A DNA stretch of 60,644 nucleotides from Desulfobacteraceae bacterium (GTDB lineage: Bacteria > Desulfobacterota > Desulfobacteria > Desulfobacterales > SURF-7). Both the position numbers and the translations under genes were made by a program. Shown here piece by piece: positions 17,306 through 26,600 of this stretch. A model generated the notes under the pieces. It was not told where the DNA came from. It searched no databases and was given only the letters and a program-made list of their open reading frames with translations. The stretch spans positions 1 through 60,644 of the forward strand of contig QZKS01000006.1 of the NCBI GenBank assembly GCA_003599865.1, written 5' to 3'. Positions within the stretch are counted from its first letter, which is position 1. Each line of letters starts with the position of its first letter.

Positions 17306-18760
17306 TTATGGTTTTGTTTCATCCTTGATGCCGCACAGATTTTTCGCATAGGTCTGTTTTTCTCCCATGTTCACCTGTCGCGAAATCATGATCCGCTGGG
17401 CCTGGGGGGAACCGGCTCCGTGCATGGATTCCGTGAGATAGCCGACCGCAGCGGTTCCGAGGGTCAGGTTTTCAATCAGACGGAGGATTTTCATGCGGTT
17501 TTCCGTGGAGACATTCGGCGCTCCCTGATAGTATTTTTCCAGCCATTTCCCGATTTCCGGAGAGCGGAAGTCCGCTTCCGAAGGAAGGGTAACCATCAGG
17601 CCGCCGGCAATATCCTGGGCCAGCCGGGCAATCTCATAAGGGAAACGGGTGACATTCTGCTTGGAGACATTGGCGAGCAAGGTATTGACACAATAGGTTC
17701 CGCTCGGCTCCTTGTGTCCTTCGGCTGCACAGGACAATGAGCCGCAGTACAGGGTTTCATTCAACTGGTTCATTTCGATGATTTTATCCTTGATATGGGA
17801 AGCCTTGTGGGCGCCGTTGTATTCGGCAATGGTCTGGGAGGCGCCGATCAGAACATCTCCCACACCGGTCTTGCAGGCATAGCTCTGCCGGTGATAGGAA
17901 GCGAACTTTTCCACCAGCGATCCCGCAAATTCATATTCCCTGTACATGAACACCCGATCCCAGGGGACAAACACGTCATCAAAAACCACCAGGGCTTCAT
18001 GACCGCCGAAGGTCCGGTTTCCGACATCCATGGGATTGTCTTCCAGCTTGCGGGTGTCGCAGGACTGGCGGCCCATGATATAGGTGATTCCCGGCGCATC
18101 GCTCGGGAGAGCAAAGGATATGGCGTAATCCCGGTCCTCTTCGCGCATGGAGATGGTCGGCATGACAATGATTTCGTGGGAATTGACGGCTCCGGTCTGA
18201 TGGGCCTTGGCGCCCCGGACAATGATGCCGTCCGGTTTTTCCGCAGCCACATGAAGATACATATCCGGGTCGGGCTGTTGGGAAGGGGAGAGGGAACGGT
18301 CGCCTTTGGGGTCGGTCATGGCGCCGTCGCAGACAAGATCGTTTTCCTGCACAAAGGCAAGATATTTCAGAAAACGTTTGGTATAGGAGGAGCCGTATTC
18401 GGCATCCATGTCGTATGTAACAATGGAAAGCGCATTCAGGGCATCCATCCCCACGCACCGCTGAAAACAGCAGGCGGTATGGGCCCCCATCAGCCGTCCC
18501 ATCCTGGTTTTGTTGATCAGGTCCTCGCGGCTCTGATGAATATGGGTGAACCGGTTGATTCTTTTTCCGGTCAGGTGAGAGATGGCGGTCATGATATCCC
18601 GGAATTCCGGACGGCCCGCCATTTCATAGGTTTTGGCCACGGCATTCATGGAAGGGCGGATCATCGGGTCATCCACCGGATTCATGATCCTTTTGCCGAA
18701 CATGTAAACAACCAGGTTCAGCCTGCGAAGGCTTTCTTCATATTGTTCTGCGGTCATCAT
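17306..18760 (-). CDS. 4-hydroxybutyryl-CoA dehydratase-type enzyme (HpaB/AbfD family)
   Basis: The 484-residue protein belongs to the 4-hydroxyphenylacetate 3-monooxygenase/4-hydroxybutyryl-CoA dehydratase family. In AbfD, FAD and a [4Fe-4S] cluster dehydrate 4-hydroxybutyryl-CoA to crotonyl-CoA and also isomerise vinylacetyl-CoA. The cluster ligands known from Clostridium aminobutyricum are three cysteines and one histidine. Here Cys98 and Cys102 lie in ACCFQRCVG, and His290 and Cys296 in YHRQSYACKTG, so this is the dehydratase, not the flavin monooxygenase. The His-Cys spacing is six, while the published numbering (292, 299) gives seven. AGGGAGG precedes the ATG. A double-TetR regulator is divergent from it, which suggests acyl-CoA-dependent induction. 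No gene for making 4-hydroxybutyrate is in the window. Confidence 0.85.
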   Translation of the reverse strand: MMTAEQYEESLRRLNLVVYMFGKRIMNPVDDPMIRPSMNAVAKTYEMAGRPEFRDIMTAISHLTGKRINRFTHIHQSREDLINKTRMGRLMGAHTACCFQRCVGMDALNALSIVTYDMDAEYGSSYTKRFLKYLAFVQENDLVCDGAMTDPKGDRSLSPSQQPDPDMYLHVAAEKPDGIIVRGAKAHQTGAVNSHEIIVMPTISMREEDRDYAISFALPSDAPGITYIMGRQSCDTRKLEDNPMDVGNRTFGGHEALVVFDDVFVPWDRVFMYREYEFAGSLVEKFASYHRQSYACKTGVGDVLIGASQTIAEYNGAHKASHIKDKIIEMNQLNETLYCGSLSCAAEGHKEPSGTYCVNTLLANVSKQNVTRFPYEIARLAQDIAGGLMVTLPSEADFRSPEIGKWLEKYYQGAPNVSTENRMKILRLIENLTLGTAAVGYLTESMHGAGSPQAQRIMISRQVNMGEKQTYAKNLCGIKDETKP

Positions 18761-18858
18761 GGGGAAACCTCCCTGGGGTTGCTATGTTTTAAATGAGCAA
18801 TATTCTATTTATTGGAAAGCATGCATATGCGTCAAGCTATTTTTAATATTGATATAAT

Positions 18859-18880
18859 TTAAACAATAACAATTGTTTAA
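18859..18880. promoter_or_regulatory. Perfect palindrome in the divergent promoter region, candidate TetR operator
   Basis: TTAAACAAT (18859-18867) and ATTGTTTAA (18872-18880) are perfect nine-base arms with a four-base spacer. The palindrome lies midway in the 256-bp AT-rich gap between the divergent dehydratase and TetR-type genes, the usual place for an autoregulatory operator. A half-site-like ACAAACAATTAG follows near 18918. The sequence supports the palindrome; the binding partner is inferred. Confidence 0.5.
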
Positions 18881-19016
18881 TACAATATCCGACTTGGTTT
18901 GATCCATATTCTACCAGACAAACAATTAGAATTCCATTCAAAAATAAATTGAACCGGGATCATTTTTGGTTTATGGTGCGGCATCGATTCTTGGTGATAC
19001 AAAAAATGGCGGATCA

Positions 19017-20183
19017 ATGACTTCCACAAAACAACATATCCTGGATGCGGCCGTATCCATCATGTCCCGGAAGGGAAAAGACGCAACCGTTGCCGAGATT
19101 GCCGCTGCGGCAAAGGTCACGGATTCGGTTCTGTATCATCATTTTAAAAACAAGGAGGACCTGCTGTTTTATTCGGCCGGTGAGTATCTGAAAACCGGCA
19201 TTCAGGAATTGCAGCACCATCTTCAGGAGGTCAATGATCCGGTCAGTCGTCTGGGCCGGTTCATCTGGTTTCAGCTCGATTATCATGATGCAAATCCCCG
19301 GTATGCCTATGTTACGATTTTTGAGTGCCGTTCCAAAAAGAATTTTTTTCATCATGAAGGGTTTGAACCGTTCCGCCAATGGACCCGGATACTCCGGGAG
19401 ATTTTTGTGGATGGCATTCATGAAGGATTATTTCCTAAATACCTGAATACATTCGTTTTTCGCGATATGGTTCTGGGTCTGCTGGATGTGGAAAATATCA
19501 TGTTCTTCACCAGCCGGCCCGGTGAAAAGGCGCAGACGGACCTGGACGGCATTCTGGATCTGTTGCTGCCCATACTGGCGGTAAAACCGCAGGTTCGGAA
19601 CGACAAGAGGCACCGGTTGCTGATTGCAGCAGAGGCCATGTTTGCGCAAAAGGGCTATGACAAGGCCACGATATCGGAAATATCCGGACAGGCCGGTGTG
19701 GCCGAGGGTACGGTATACGAGTATTTCAAAAACAAGGAAGACCTGCTGCACTCGGTTTTTCAGTACCGGTTTCAGGAACATCTGGCTTCCATGGATGAGC
19801 TGTTTGCCGTGAAGACACCGTTGCGCAAATTGAAACGGTTCATTCAATATCATTTTTCCATCTACCTGAATCAGCCGGAGTTTGCCAAAACCTTTATCCT
19901 GAACGGGATTTTTAACCGCAGGTTCTATCAGACACCGGCATATGCGGATTTTCAGAAATATCTGGATTCCCTGGACCCGATTCTGGAGGAAGGCAAGCGC
20001 CGCGGTCATTTCCGGTCTTCCATCGACAACAGGATTTTCAAGAACCTGTTTATCGGCGCGTTCAGCCATATGGCGCTTCGCTGGCTTTTCGCGGGGCAGA
20101 GCGCCCGGATCGACAAGACCAGCGAGATCCATGACGTCATCGAGCTGCTGGCACGCTCGGTTTCCGTTCAGGACTCCGGATGA
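19017..20183 (+). CDS. Double TetR-family regulator (two HTH domains in one chain)
   Basis: The 388-residue protein contains two complete TetR_N helix-turn-helix domains. The first is at residues 5-50 (ATVAEIAAAAKVTDSVLYHH then FKNKEDLL) and the second at about 200-250 (ATISEISGQAGVAEGTVYEY then FKNKEDLL); each is followed by its own helical ligand/dimerisation region. Ordinary TetR proteins are about 200 residues and dimerise, so this chain looks like a covalent pseudo-dimer. The frame extends upstream to a TTG at 18966, but the ATG at 19017 is more likely. It is divergent from the 4-hydroxybutyryl-CoA dehydratase and upstream of HMG-CoA reductase, so regulation of acyl-CoA metabolism in response to an acyl-CoA is a reasonable guess. 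Confidence 0.85.
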   Translation: MTSTKQHILDAAVSIMSRKGKDATVAEIAAAAKVTDSVLYHHFKNKEDLLFYSAGEYLKTGIQELQHHLQEVNDPVSRLGRFIWFQLDYHDANPRYAYVTIFECRSKKNFFHHEGFEPFRQWTRILREIFVDGIHEGLFPKYLNTFVFRDMVLGLLDVENIMFFTSRPGEKAQTDLDGILDLLLPILAVKPQVRNDKRHRLLIAAEAMFAQKGYDKATISEISGQAGVAEGTVYEYFKNKEDLLHSVFQYRFQEHLASMDELFAVKTPLRKLKRFIQYHFSIYLNQPEFAKTFILNGIFNRRFYQTPAYADFQKYLDSLDPILEEGKRRGHFRSSIDNRIFKNLFIGAFSHMALRWLFAGQSARIDKTSEIHDVIELLARSVSVQDSG

Positions 20184-20218
20184 TCCGGTGATAGACCGGA
20201 TGCAATTGTGAAATATGA

Positions 20219-20385
20219 TCAATATTGATACACTCGTAAAAAGTCAAAATTGAGACGGTTTTGTAAAAAGTTCAAGATCAAGGCGTGCAAATCCCGAGGA
20301 ATGAGGCGTACTTGTCGTACGCCGCAGTGACGAGGGATGCAGCACAACGCAGATATTGGGCTTTTTACGAAGCCGTCAATATTGA
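20219..20385. repeat. Long hairpin element with palindromic ends before HMG-CoA reductase
   Basis: A copy of TCAATATTGA lies at each edge (20219-20228 and 20376-20385). Inside, 20254-20377 folds as one long imperfect hairpin: GACGGTTTTGTAAAAAG pairs with its partner before CCGTC, and the tip holds GGCGTAC and GTACGCC around 20305-20322. A piece of the left arm, CGTAAAAAGTCAAAA, recurs at 48995-49009. It resembles a miniature inverted-repeat element. The ribosome binding site of the next gene begins immediately after its right edge. Confidence 0.65.
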
Positions 20386-20398
20386 CAGGAGAACAGCA

Positions 20399-21568
20399 AT
20401 GAAGAATTCCATACCTCGTGCAAAAGGTGCTGAGGACTATACGGATGGGATGGTCCGCAAACGGCTTGAATTCATCCGGGAGAAGACAGGCTTCGGGACA
20501 GAGCATATCGGCAGATATTCTTTTGATCCTGCCATGCTTCAGGGAAATGTCGAAAATTTTTCCGGCGTTGCCCAGATTCCCATTGGTTTTGCCGGTCCCC
20601 TGCTGGTCAACGGGGAGCATGCGAAAGGGGAGTTCTATGTGCCGCTGGCCACCAGCGAGGGCACGCTTGTAGCCAGCTACAACCGGGGCATGAAGGTGAT
20701 CCGGGAGAGCGGCGGGGTCAAGACCACGGTTGTGGATGACGTCATGCAGCGCGCGCCGGTGTTTCATTTCCGGGATGCCCGTGAAGCAAGGGATTTCGGA
20801 CTGTGGGTTAGAGAGAACCTTGAAGCGATCAGGGCTGTGGCCGAGAGTACGACCTCAACCGGAAAATTGAGAAATATCGAGCAGTACCCCGCCTCCAAAA
20901 TGATGTTTCTCCGCTTTAATTTCACGACCGGTGATGCCGCAGGACAGAATATGGTTGGAATGGCGACCTTTGCGGCCTGCGAATGGATCAAGCATCATTA
21001 TCCGGGAATCCAGCGGTATCTCCTTTCCGGGAATATGGACACGGACAAGAAAACATCCTATATGAATACGCTCCGGACAAGGGGAAAGCGGGTTGTCGCG
21101 GAACTGGTCATACCGGCAAAGGTGCTGGAAGATCTGGCAGGCGCTCCCATTGACCTCCTCCTGCGGCAGCGTCAGGTCAGCAATCTGGGAAGCTTCATGG
21201 CCGGCGCAAACAACAACGGCGCCCATTCGGCAAACGGGATTACCGCCATGTTCATCGCCACCGGACAGGATGTGGCCAATGTAGCGGAATCATCGGCAGC
21301 CATGGTGTATGTGGAGAAAACGGACGACAACAATTACTACTACTCCATTACTTTGCCTTCACTGATTGTGGCCTCCTATGGCGGCGGGACAGGCCTCGCC
21401 ACCCAGAAGGAATGCCTTGAGATCATGGGATGCTATGGGGCCGGAAAGGTTCGGAAACTGGCCGAGATTGTGGCGGCAACCGTGGTGGCCGGTGAAATTT
21501 CCCTGGCCAGTGCGGTCATGGCCGGAGAATGGGTCTCCAGCCATGAAAAATTAGGACGCAACCGGTAA
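20399..21568 (+). CDS. Hydroxymethylglutaryl-CoA reductase, class I-like
   Basis: The 389-residue enzyme interconverts HMG-CoA and mevalonate with a nicotinamide cofactor. The catalytic tetrad known from human HMGR (Glu559, Lys691, Asp767, His866) has clear counterparts: Glu87 in ATSEGTLVAS, Lys217 in MDTDKKTSY, Asp291 in GQDVANV and His382 in WVSSHEKLGRNR near the C-terminus. ENFSGVAQIPIGFAGPL and GDAAGQNMVGMAT follow the class I pattern rather than the class II (Pseudomonas mevalonii) pattern. The start at 20399 has AGGAG seven bases upstream; a longer frame from 20285 runs through a repeat element and is not used. No other mevalonate-pathway gene is visible nearby, so the role is open: isoprenoid synthesis, or degradation of a branched acyl-CoA. 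Confidence 0.9.
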   Translation: MKNSIPRAKGAEDYTDGMVRKRLEFIREKTGFGTEHIGRYSFDPAMLQGNVENFSGVAQIPIGFAGPLLVNGEHAKGEFYVPLATSEGTLVASYNRGMKVIRESGGVKTTVVDDVMQRAPVFHFRDAREARDFGLWVRENLEAIRAVAESTTSTGKLRNIEQYPASKMMFLRFNFTTGDAAGQNMVGMATFAACEWIKHHYPGIQRYLLSGNMDTDKKTSYMNTLRTRGKRVVAELVIPAKVLEDLAGAPIDLLLRQRQVSNLGSFMAGANNNGAHSANGITAMFIATGQDVANVAESSAAMVYVEKTDDNNYYYSITLPSLIVASYGGGTGLATQKECLEIMGCYGAGKVRKLAEIVAATVVAGEISLASAVMAGEWVSSHEKLGRNR

Positions 21569-21600
21569 CATTTGATGAAACCGTGATAAGTCTCATATCC

Positions 21601-21670
21601 GTCATGCCGGACTGGATCCGGCATCCAGAAGCTTATGAAATTACTGGATCCTGACTTTCGTCAGAATGAC
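21601..21670. repeat. Two REP-like hairpins between HMG-CoA reductase and the hydrolase gene
   Basis: ATGCCGGA/TCCGGCAT with a five-base loop lies at 21604-21624 and recurs at 35219-35239. CTGAC/GTCAG with a four-base loop lies at 21651-21670 and recurs at 7695 and 49022. The ATG at 21666, which opens the longest frame of the next gene, lies inside the second hairpin. Confidence 0.75.
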
Positions 21671-21737
21671 AAAAGAGGTGAATTTCGATTTTTTTCGAGT
21701 TCATTACATTTCGAATGCAAAAAAGGACATTACGCAT

Positions 21738-22718
21738 ATGCAGACGTTGCCGACCGGCAGAAAGGTCCGTAAATGGTTTCTGGCAAATATGTTCCGGCAG
21801 TTTGCCGACATGGCCGAACTGACCCCTTTTATGAGAAAGCTTCGGAAAAAGACGGATATCATCCGGGATGTACCGTATCGGCCGGCCGGCGCCAAGGCCC
21901 ATCTGCTGGATATTTACAGGCCGAAGAATCGAACCGGTCCGCTGCCTGTATTGATCTATCTTCATGGCGGAGGGTTCACGCTCTGCTCCAAGGAAACCCA
22001 TCGGGGTGTCGCGCTGCTGTTTGCGCATTTCGGATTTCTGGTCTGTAACATCAACTACCGTCTGGCTCCCCAATACCGTTATCCGGCAGCTCTGGAGGAT
22101 GCCTGCCATGCCTATAAATGGGTGGCGGATCATGCCGCATCCTATGGCGGCGACAGCCGCAATCTGTCATTGGCCGGAGAATCGGCCGGTGCCAATCTCG
22201 CGCTGGGGCTCATTATCGCCGCCTGCTTTCAGCGACCGGAACCCTTTGTCGGACTGGTCCGGGAAACCGGCGTCCGGCCAAGATCCGGCCAGATCATCGC
22301 CGGACTGCTCCAGGTCAGCAATCCGGAACGGTTTTCCCGTATGCGGAGGGCAAAATCCGGACGGATGGACGACCTGTCGGAAGGCATTCTCCGGGATGTG
22401 GCCAAAGCCTATCTCGGGAAAAAGCATCAACAGCATGAAACGGAAAACGCCTTGAGCGATCCCCTGGTTGTCCTGGAAACCGCCGGAAAACCGGACGTCC
22501 CGCTGCCGCCGATCTTTGCCGCAGTGGGTACCGCGGATATCCTGTATGACGATACAAAACGGCTGGAAAATGCGCTTCGATCCGGAAACCATCCGGCAGC
22601 GGTTCACTACTATCCGGACGAACCGCATGTGTTTCATTTCATGCACTGGAAAAAAAACACCCGTAGGTTCTGGATGGATTGCAAAGTTTTTCTGGATCAA
22701 TATGTTCTGAAGGTGTAA
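21738..22718 (+). CDS. Alpha/beta hydrolase, hormone-sensitive-lipase-type esterase
   Basis: The 326-residue protein carries the oxyanion-hole motif HGGG at residues 76-79 and the nucleophile Ser149 in GESAG, with the acidic residue probably in GTADILYDD and the base in DEPHVFHFMHW. This is the hormone-sensitive lipase (family IV) arrangement; such enzymes cleave short to medium acyl esters in the cytoplasm. No signal peptide is seen. I placed the start at the ATG 21738 (MQTLPTGRKV), because the upstream in-frame ATG at 21666 lies inside a palindromic repeat; an AAGGA precedes the chosen start at ten bases' distance. The neighbours (HMG-CoA reductase, enoyl-CoA hydratase/isomerase) point to acyl or lipid metabolism but not to a particular ester. 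Confidence 0.8.
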   Translation: MQTLPTGRKVRKWFLANMFRQFADMAELTPFMRKLRKKTDIIRDVPYRPAGAKAHLLDIYRPKNRTGPLPVLIYLHGGGFTLCSKETHRGVALLFAHFGFLVCNINYRLAPQYRYPAALEDACHAYKWVADHAASYGGDSRNLSLAGESAGANLALGLIIAACFQRPEPFVGLVRETGVRPRSGQIIAGLLQVSNPERFSRMRRAKSGRMDDLSEGILRDVAKAYLGKKHQQHETENALSDPLVVLETAGKPDVPLPPIFAAVGTADILYDDTKRLENALRSGNHPAAVHYYPDEPHVFHFMHWKKNTRRFWMDCKVFLDQYVLKV

Positions 22719-22831
22719 GGCTCACATAAAAAATATACATCTGAGTTGCAATAAATTTTGCAATTGACTAACCTGAATCACGTCATATTGAAAAACAGTG
22801 AAGCAAACAGCGATATAACATGGAGGATATT

Positions 22832-23548
22832 ATGGGGCAGGTGGATTATAAGCTGGAAGGAAGTGTCGCCGTAGTTACGTTGCAGGGCGGCGAGAACCGG
22901 TTCAATCCGGATTTTTTAAATGATTATTTGAAAACTTTGGACGAGATTGAATTCAAGACCGATGCCGTGGCCATGGTGGTAACCTCCGGGCATGAAAAGA
23001 TCTTTTCCAACGGGATCGACCTCGACTGGCTGCTTCCGTTCATTCAGAACAAGGATACGGCGGTGTCCAAATCCTTTTTCTACCTGTTGAACCGGGTGTT
23101 CAAGAGAACCCTTACCTATCCGCTCATTACCATTGCTGCAATGAACGGCCATGTATTTGCCGGGGGTGCGATCTGGTCGTGCGCCTTTGATTTCCGGTTC
23201 ATGCGGTCGGATCGCGGGTTTTTCTGCTTCCCGGAAGCGGATCTGGGCATTCCGTTTCTTCCCGGTATGATCAGCCTGCTGCGGAAGGCCATCCCGAGTC
23301 AGATCATGGAGGAGATGGTGTACACCGGCGTTCGTCTCACCGCCGACCAATGTGCGGCCCATCATATTGTCAAGGAAGCCTGCCATATCGACCAGCTGAT
23401 GGAAAAAACCATGTCGTTTGCCAAAAACCTCAAGAATAACCGGGCCTATGTAAAGGAAATGCGGCACCGGATGTACAAGGACATCCTGTATGCGCTTGAG
23501 GTGGAGGACATCACCTACATTGAATCCGAACGGTTTAATGTGGGGTAG
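22832..23548 (+). CDS. Enoyl-CoA hydratase/isomerase family protein
   Basis: The 238-residue crotonase-fold protein has the first oxyanion-hole region in KIFSNGIDLDWL and the second in AMNGHVFAGGAIW, followed by FCFPEADLGIPF. The position that holds the first glutamate in enoyl-CoA hydratases is not acidic here (VFAGGAIWSCAFDFRF), while a glutamate is present in FPEADLGIPF. This pattern is closer to delta3-delta2-enoyl-CoA isomerases than to hydratases, so isomerisation during breakdown of unsaturated acyl-CoAs is my preferred role. I used the ATG at 22832 with GGAGG five bases upstream; the in-frame ATG at 22820 would bury that site. A bidirectional hairpin follows before carB on the other strand. 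Confidence 0.82.
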   Translation: MGQVDYKLEGSVAVVTLQGGENRFNPDFLNDYLKTLDEIEFKTDAVAMVVTSGHEKIFSNGIDLDWLLPFIQNKDTAVSKSFFYLLNRVFKRTLTYPLITIAAMNGHVFAGGAIWSCAFDFRFMRSDRGFFCFPEADLGIPFLPGMISLLRKAIPSQIMEEMVYTGVRLTADQCAAHHIVKEACHIDQLMEKTMSFAKNLKNNRAYVKEMRHRMYKDILYALEVEDITYIESERFNVG

Positions 23549-23550
23549 AT

Positions 23551-23583
23551 CCGTTGTATCAGGGGTCTTCCCTGATACAACGG
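23551..23583. terminator. Perfect 14-bp hairpin between convergent genes
   Basis: Arms at 23551-23564 and 23570-23583 pair perfectly around a five-base loop. The hairpin starts two bases after the stop of the enoyl-CoA isomerase gene and lies 34 bases from the end of carB on the other strand, so it can serve as a terminator for both. No long T run follows. Confidence 0.7.
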
Positions 23584-23616
23584 GTCTTGCCAGACCAGAT
23601 CGGCGGAAGGTCACGG

Positions 23617-26600
23617 CTATATTATGTCCCGATGATATTCCTGCAGGGAGCGGATGTCGGTCTTGCTGATTCTTTTTGCCGCAATGCCTTTTGCCGCTGC
23701 GATGGATGCCGCGATGGTCGTGATGTAGGGGATGTTGTACCGGATTGCGGTTTTCCGGATATAGGAATCATCGGTCTTGCTGTCCTTGCCGCTGGGGGTG
23801 TTGATGACCACATGAATCTCCCTGTTTTTCAGGGCATCGACAATGTCCGGCCTTCCGAATCCCAGTTTTTCGATGGGCTGGGACAAGATTCCGTTTTCCG
23901 CAAGATACTGTCCGGTTCCCTTGGTGGTCATGATGGTAAAACCAAGCTCTGCAAACAAGATTGCGGTCTGCAATGCCTCTTTCTTATCCTTGTCCGCAAC
24001 CGTAATCAGAACGGTTCCTTCCACGGGCAGCGGGGTTTTGGTGGCTTCCTGGGCCTTGAAATAGGCAAAACCATAGGATTGGGACATGCCGAGAACTTCA
24101 CCGGTGGAGCGCATTTCCGGGCCGAGCAGGGGGTCCACTTCCGGGAACATGTTAAAGGGGAAAACCGATTCCTTTACCCCGAAATGCGGGATTTTTTTGG
24201 ATGTCAGATTAAGATCGGACAGCTTTTTGCCGAGCATGACCTGAGCCGCGAGTCTGGCCATGGGGATGTTGCACACCTTGGAGACAATCGGCACGGTTCG
24301 GGATGCCCGTGGATTGGCTTCCAGGATATAGACAATATCATCGCAAATGGCATACTGGATGTTCATCAGACCGACCACCTTGAGTTCAATGGCGATTTTG
24401 CGGGTGTAATCGATAATGGTCTGGATGTGTTTTTCCGGGATATTGACCGGCGGGATTACACAGGCCGAGTCTCCGGAATGGATACCGGCATGTTCGATAT
24501 GTTCCATGACCGCAGGGACAAACGCATCCTTTCCATCTGAAATGGCATCGGCTTCCGCTTCAATGGCATTTTCCAGAAACCGGTCGATCAGGATCGGGCG
24601 GTCCGGGCTGATGTCCACTGCCGCCGTGACATACCGGACCAGCATCTCTTCATCCAGAACGACTTCCATGGCACGGCCGCCCAGAACATAGGATGGACGA
24701 ACCATCAGCGGATATCCGATCTTACCGGCAATGGCAAGCGCGGCTTCGAGCGTGGCGGCCATTCCGGATTCCGGCTGCGGGATGCCCAGTTTTGTCATGA
24801 CATGGCGGAAACGGTCCCGGTCCTCGGCAAGATCGATGGCGTCGGTTGAGGTTCCCAGGATATTTACGCCGGCCTGTTCCAGTTCCCTGGCAATATTGAG
24901 GGGTGTCTGTCCGCCGAATTGAACGATGGCGCCGTATGGCTTTTCCTTTTCATAAATGCTGAGAACATCCTCTACGGTGAGGGGTTCAAAGTACAGTCTG
25001 TCCGATGTGTCATAATCGGTGGAAACGGTTTCCGGGTTGCAGTTCACCATGATCGATTCGATCCCCTCATCCCGGATGGCAAATGCCGCATGCACGCAGC
25101 AGTAATCAAATTCGATTCCCTGTCCGATCCGGTTCGGCCCGCCGCCCAGCACCATGATTTTTTTATTGCCGGAAACCGCCACCTGATCCGGTGCGTTATA
25201 GGTTGAAAAATAGTATGCTGCATTTTCCACACCGCTGACCGGAACCGGTTCCCAGGCCTGTTTCAGACCAAGGGCAAGACGCTTTTTCCGGATTTCCGTT
25301 TCCGGGATACCCAGAATCCGGGAAAGATATTTGTCCGCAAAACCGTCTTTTTTGGCTTTGATGAACAGGTCGTCAGGCGGCAGAGAACCTTTGGATTTGA
25401 GCAGCTCTTCTTCCAGCGCAACAAGCTCTTTCATCTGCTCAATAAACCAGGCCTTGATATGGGTCAGCGCATGAAGATCCTCGACAGTCGCTCCTTTTCG
25501 CAGGGCCTCATACATGATGAACTGCCTCTCGCTGGTCGGTTTTCCGGCAAGTTTCATCAGTTCATCCAGGCTCTTTTGATGAAAATCCTTGGCAAATCCA
25601 AGGCCATGCCGTCCGTTTTCCAGAGAGCGGATGGATTTCTGAAAGGCCTCCTTGTAGTTCTTGCCGATACTCATGACCTCGCCCACGGCCCGCATCTGTG
25701 TGCCGAGTTCGTCCTTGACGCCCGGAAATTTTTCAAATGCCCATTTGGCGAATTTGACAACCACATAATCTCCGGACGGGGTGTATTTTTCCAGGGTCCC
25801 GTCCCGCCAGTAGGGGATCTCATCCATGGTCAGCCCCCCGGCCAGGAGCGAGGAAACCAGTGCAATGGGAAAACCCGTTGCCTTGGAAGCCAGGGCTGAT
25901 GAACGGGATGTCCGGGGATTGATTTCGATGACCACAACCCTTCCTGTTTTCGGATCATGGGCAAACTGAATGTTGGTTCCGCCGATCACCTCGATGGCAT
26001 CCACTATGTCATAGGAATATTTTTGAAGGCGCCTCTGAAGTTCCGGGGCGATGGTCAGCATGGGAGCCGTGCAATAGGAGTCACCCGTATGCACACCCAT
26101 GGCATCCACATTTTCGATAAAACATACGGTAATCTTGTTGTTTTTTGAATCCCGCACCACCTCGAGCTCCAGTTCCTCCCATCCCAGAACCGATTCTTCC
26201 ACCAGGATCTGGTTGACAATACTGGCTGCCAGACCGCGGGCGGCGATGACGCGGAGCTCTTCCACATTATAGACAAAACCGCCGCCGGTTCCGCCCATGG
26301 TATAGGCCGGGCGGATCACGACCGGATATCCGATTTCTTCCGCGACCTTTTCCGCGTCTTCGACATTATTGACGGTCTTGCTTCTGGCCATTTCAATGCC
26401 GAGCCGGTCCATGGTGTTTTTAAATTCCGTACGATCCTCACCACGCTTGATGGCATCGATGTTGACGCCGATCATTTTCACGTTGTATTTGTCAAGGATT
26501 CCGGCCTGATGAAGTTCTGATGACAGGTTGAGTCCGGTCTGACCGCCGAGATTCGGAAGCAGCGCATCGGGCCGCTCCTTTTCAATGATGGCTGTCAGGG

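Noticed and set aside
20285-20398. An N-terminal extension of HMG-CoA reductase starting at 20285
   Set aside because: The extension runs through a hairpin element, and the ATG at 20399 has a good AGGAG and matches the expected protein start.
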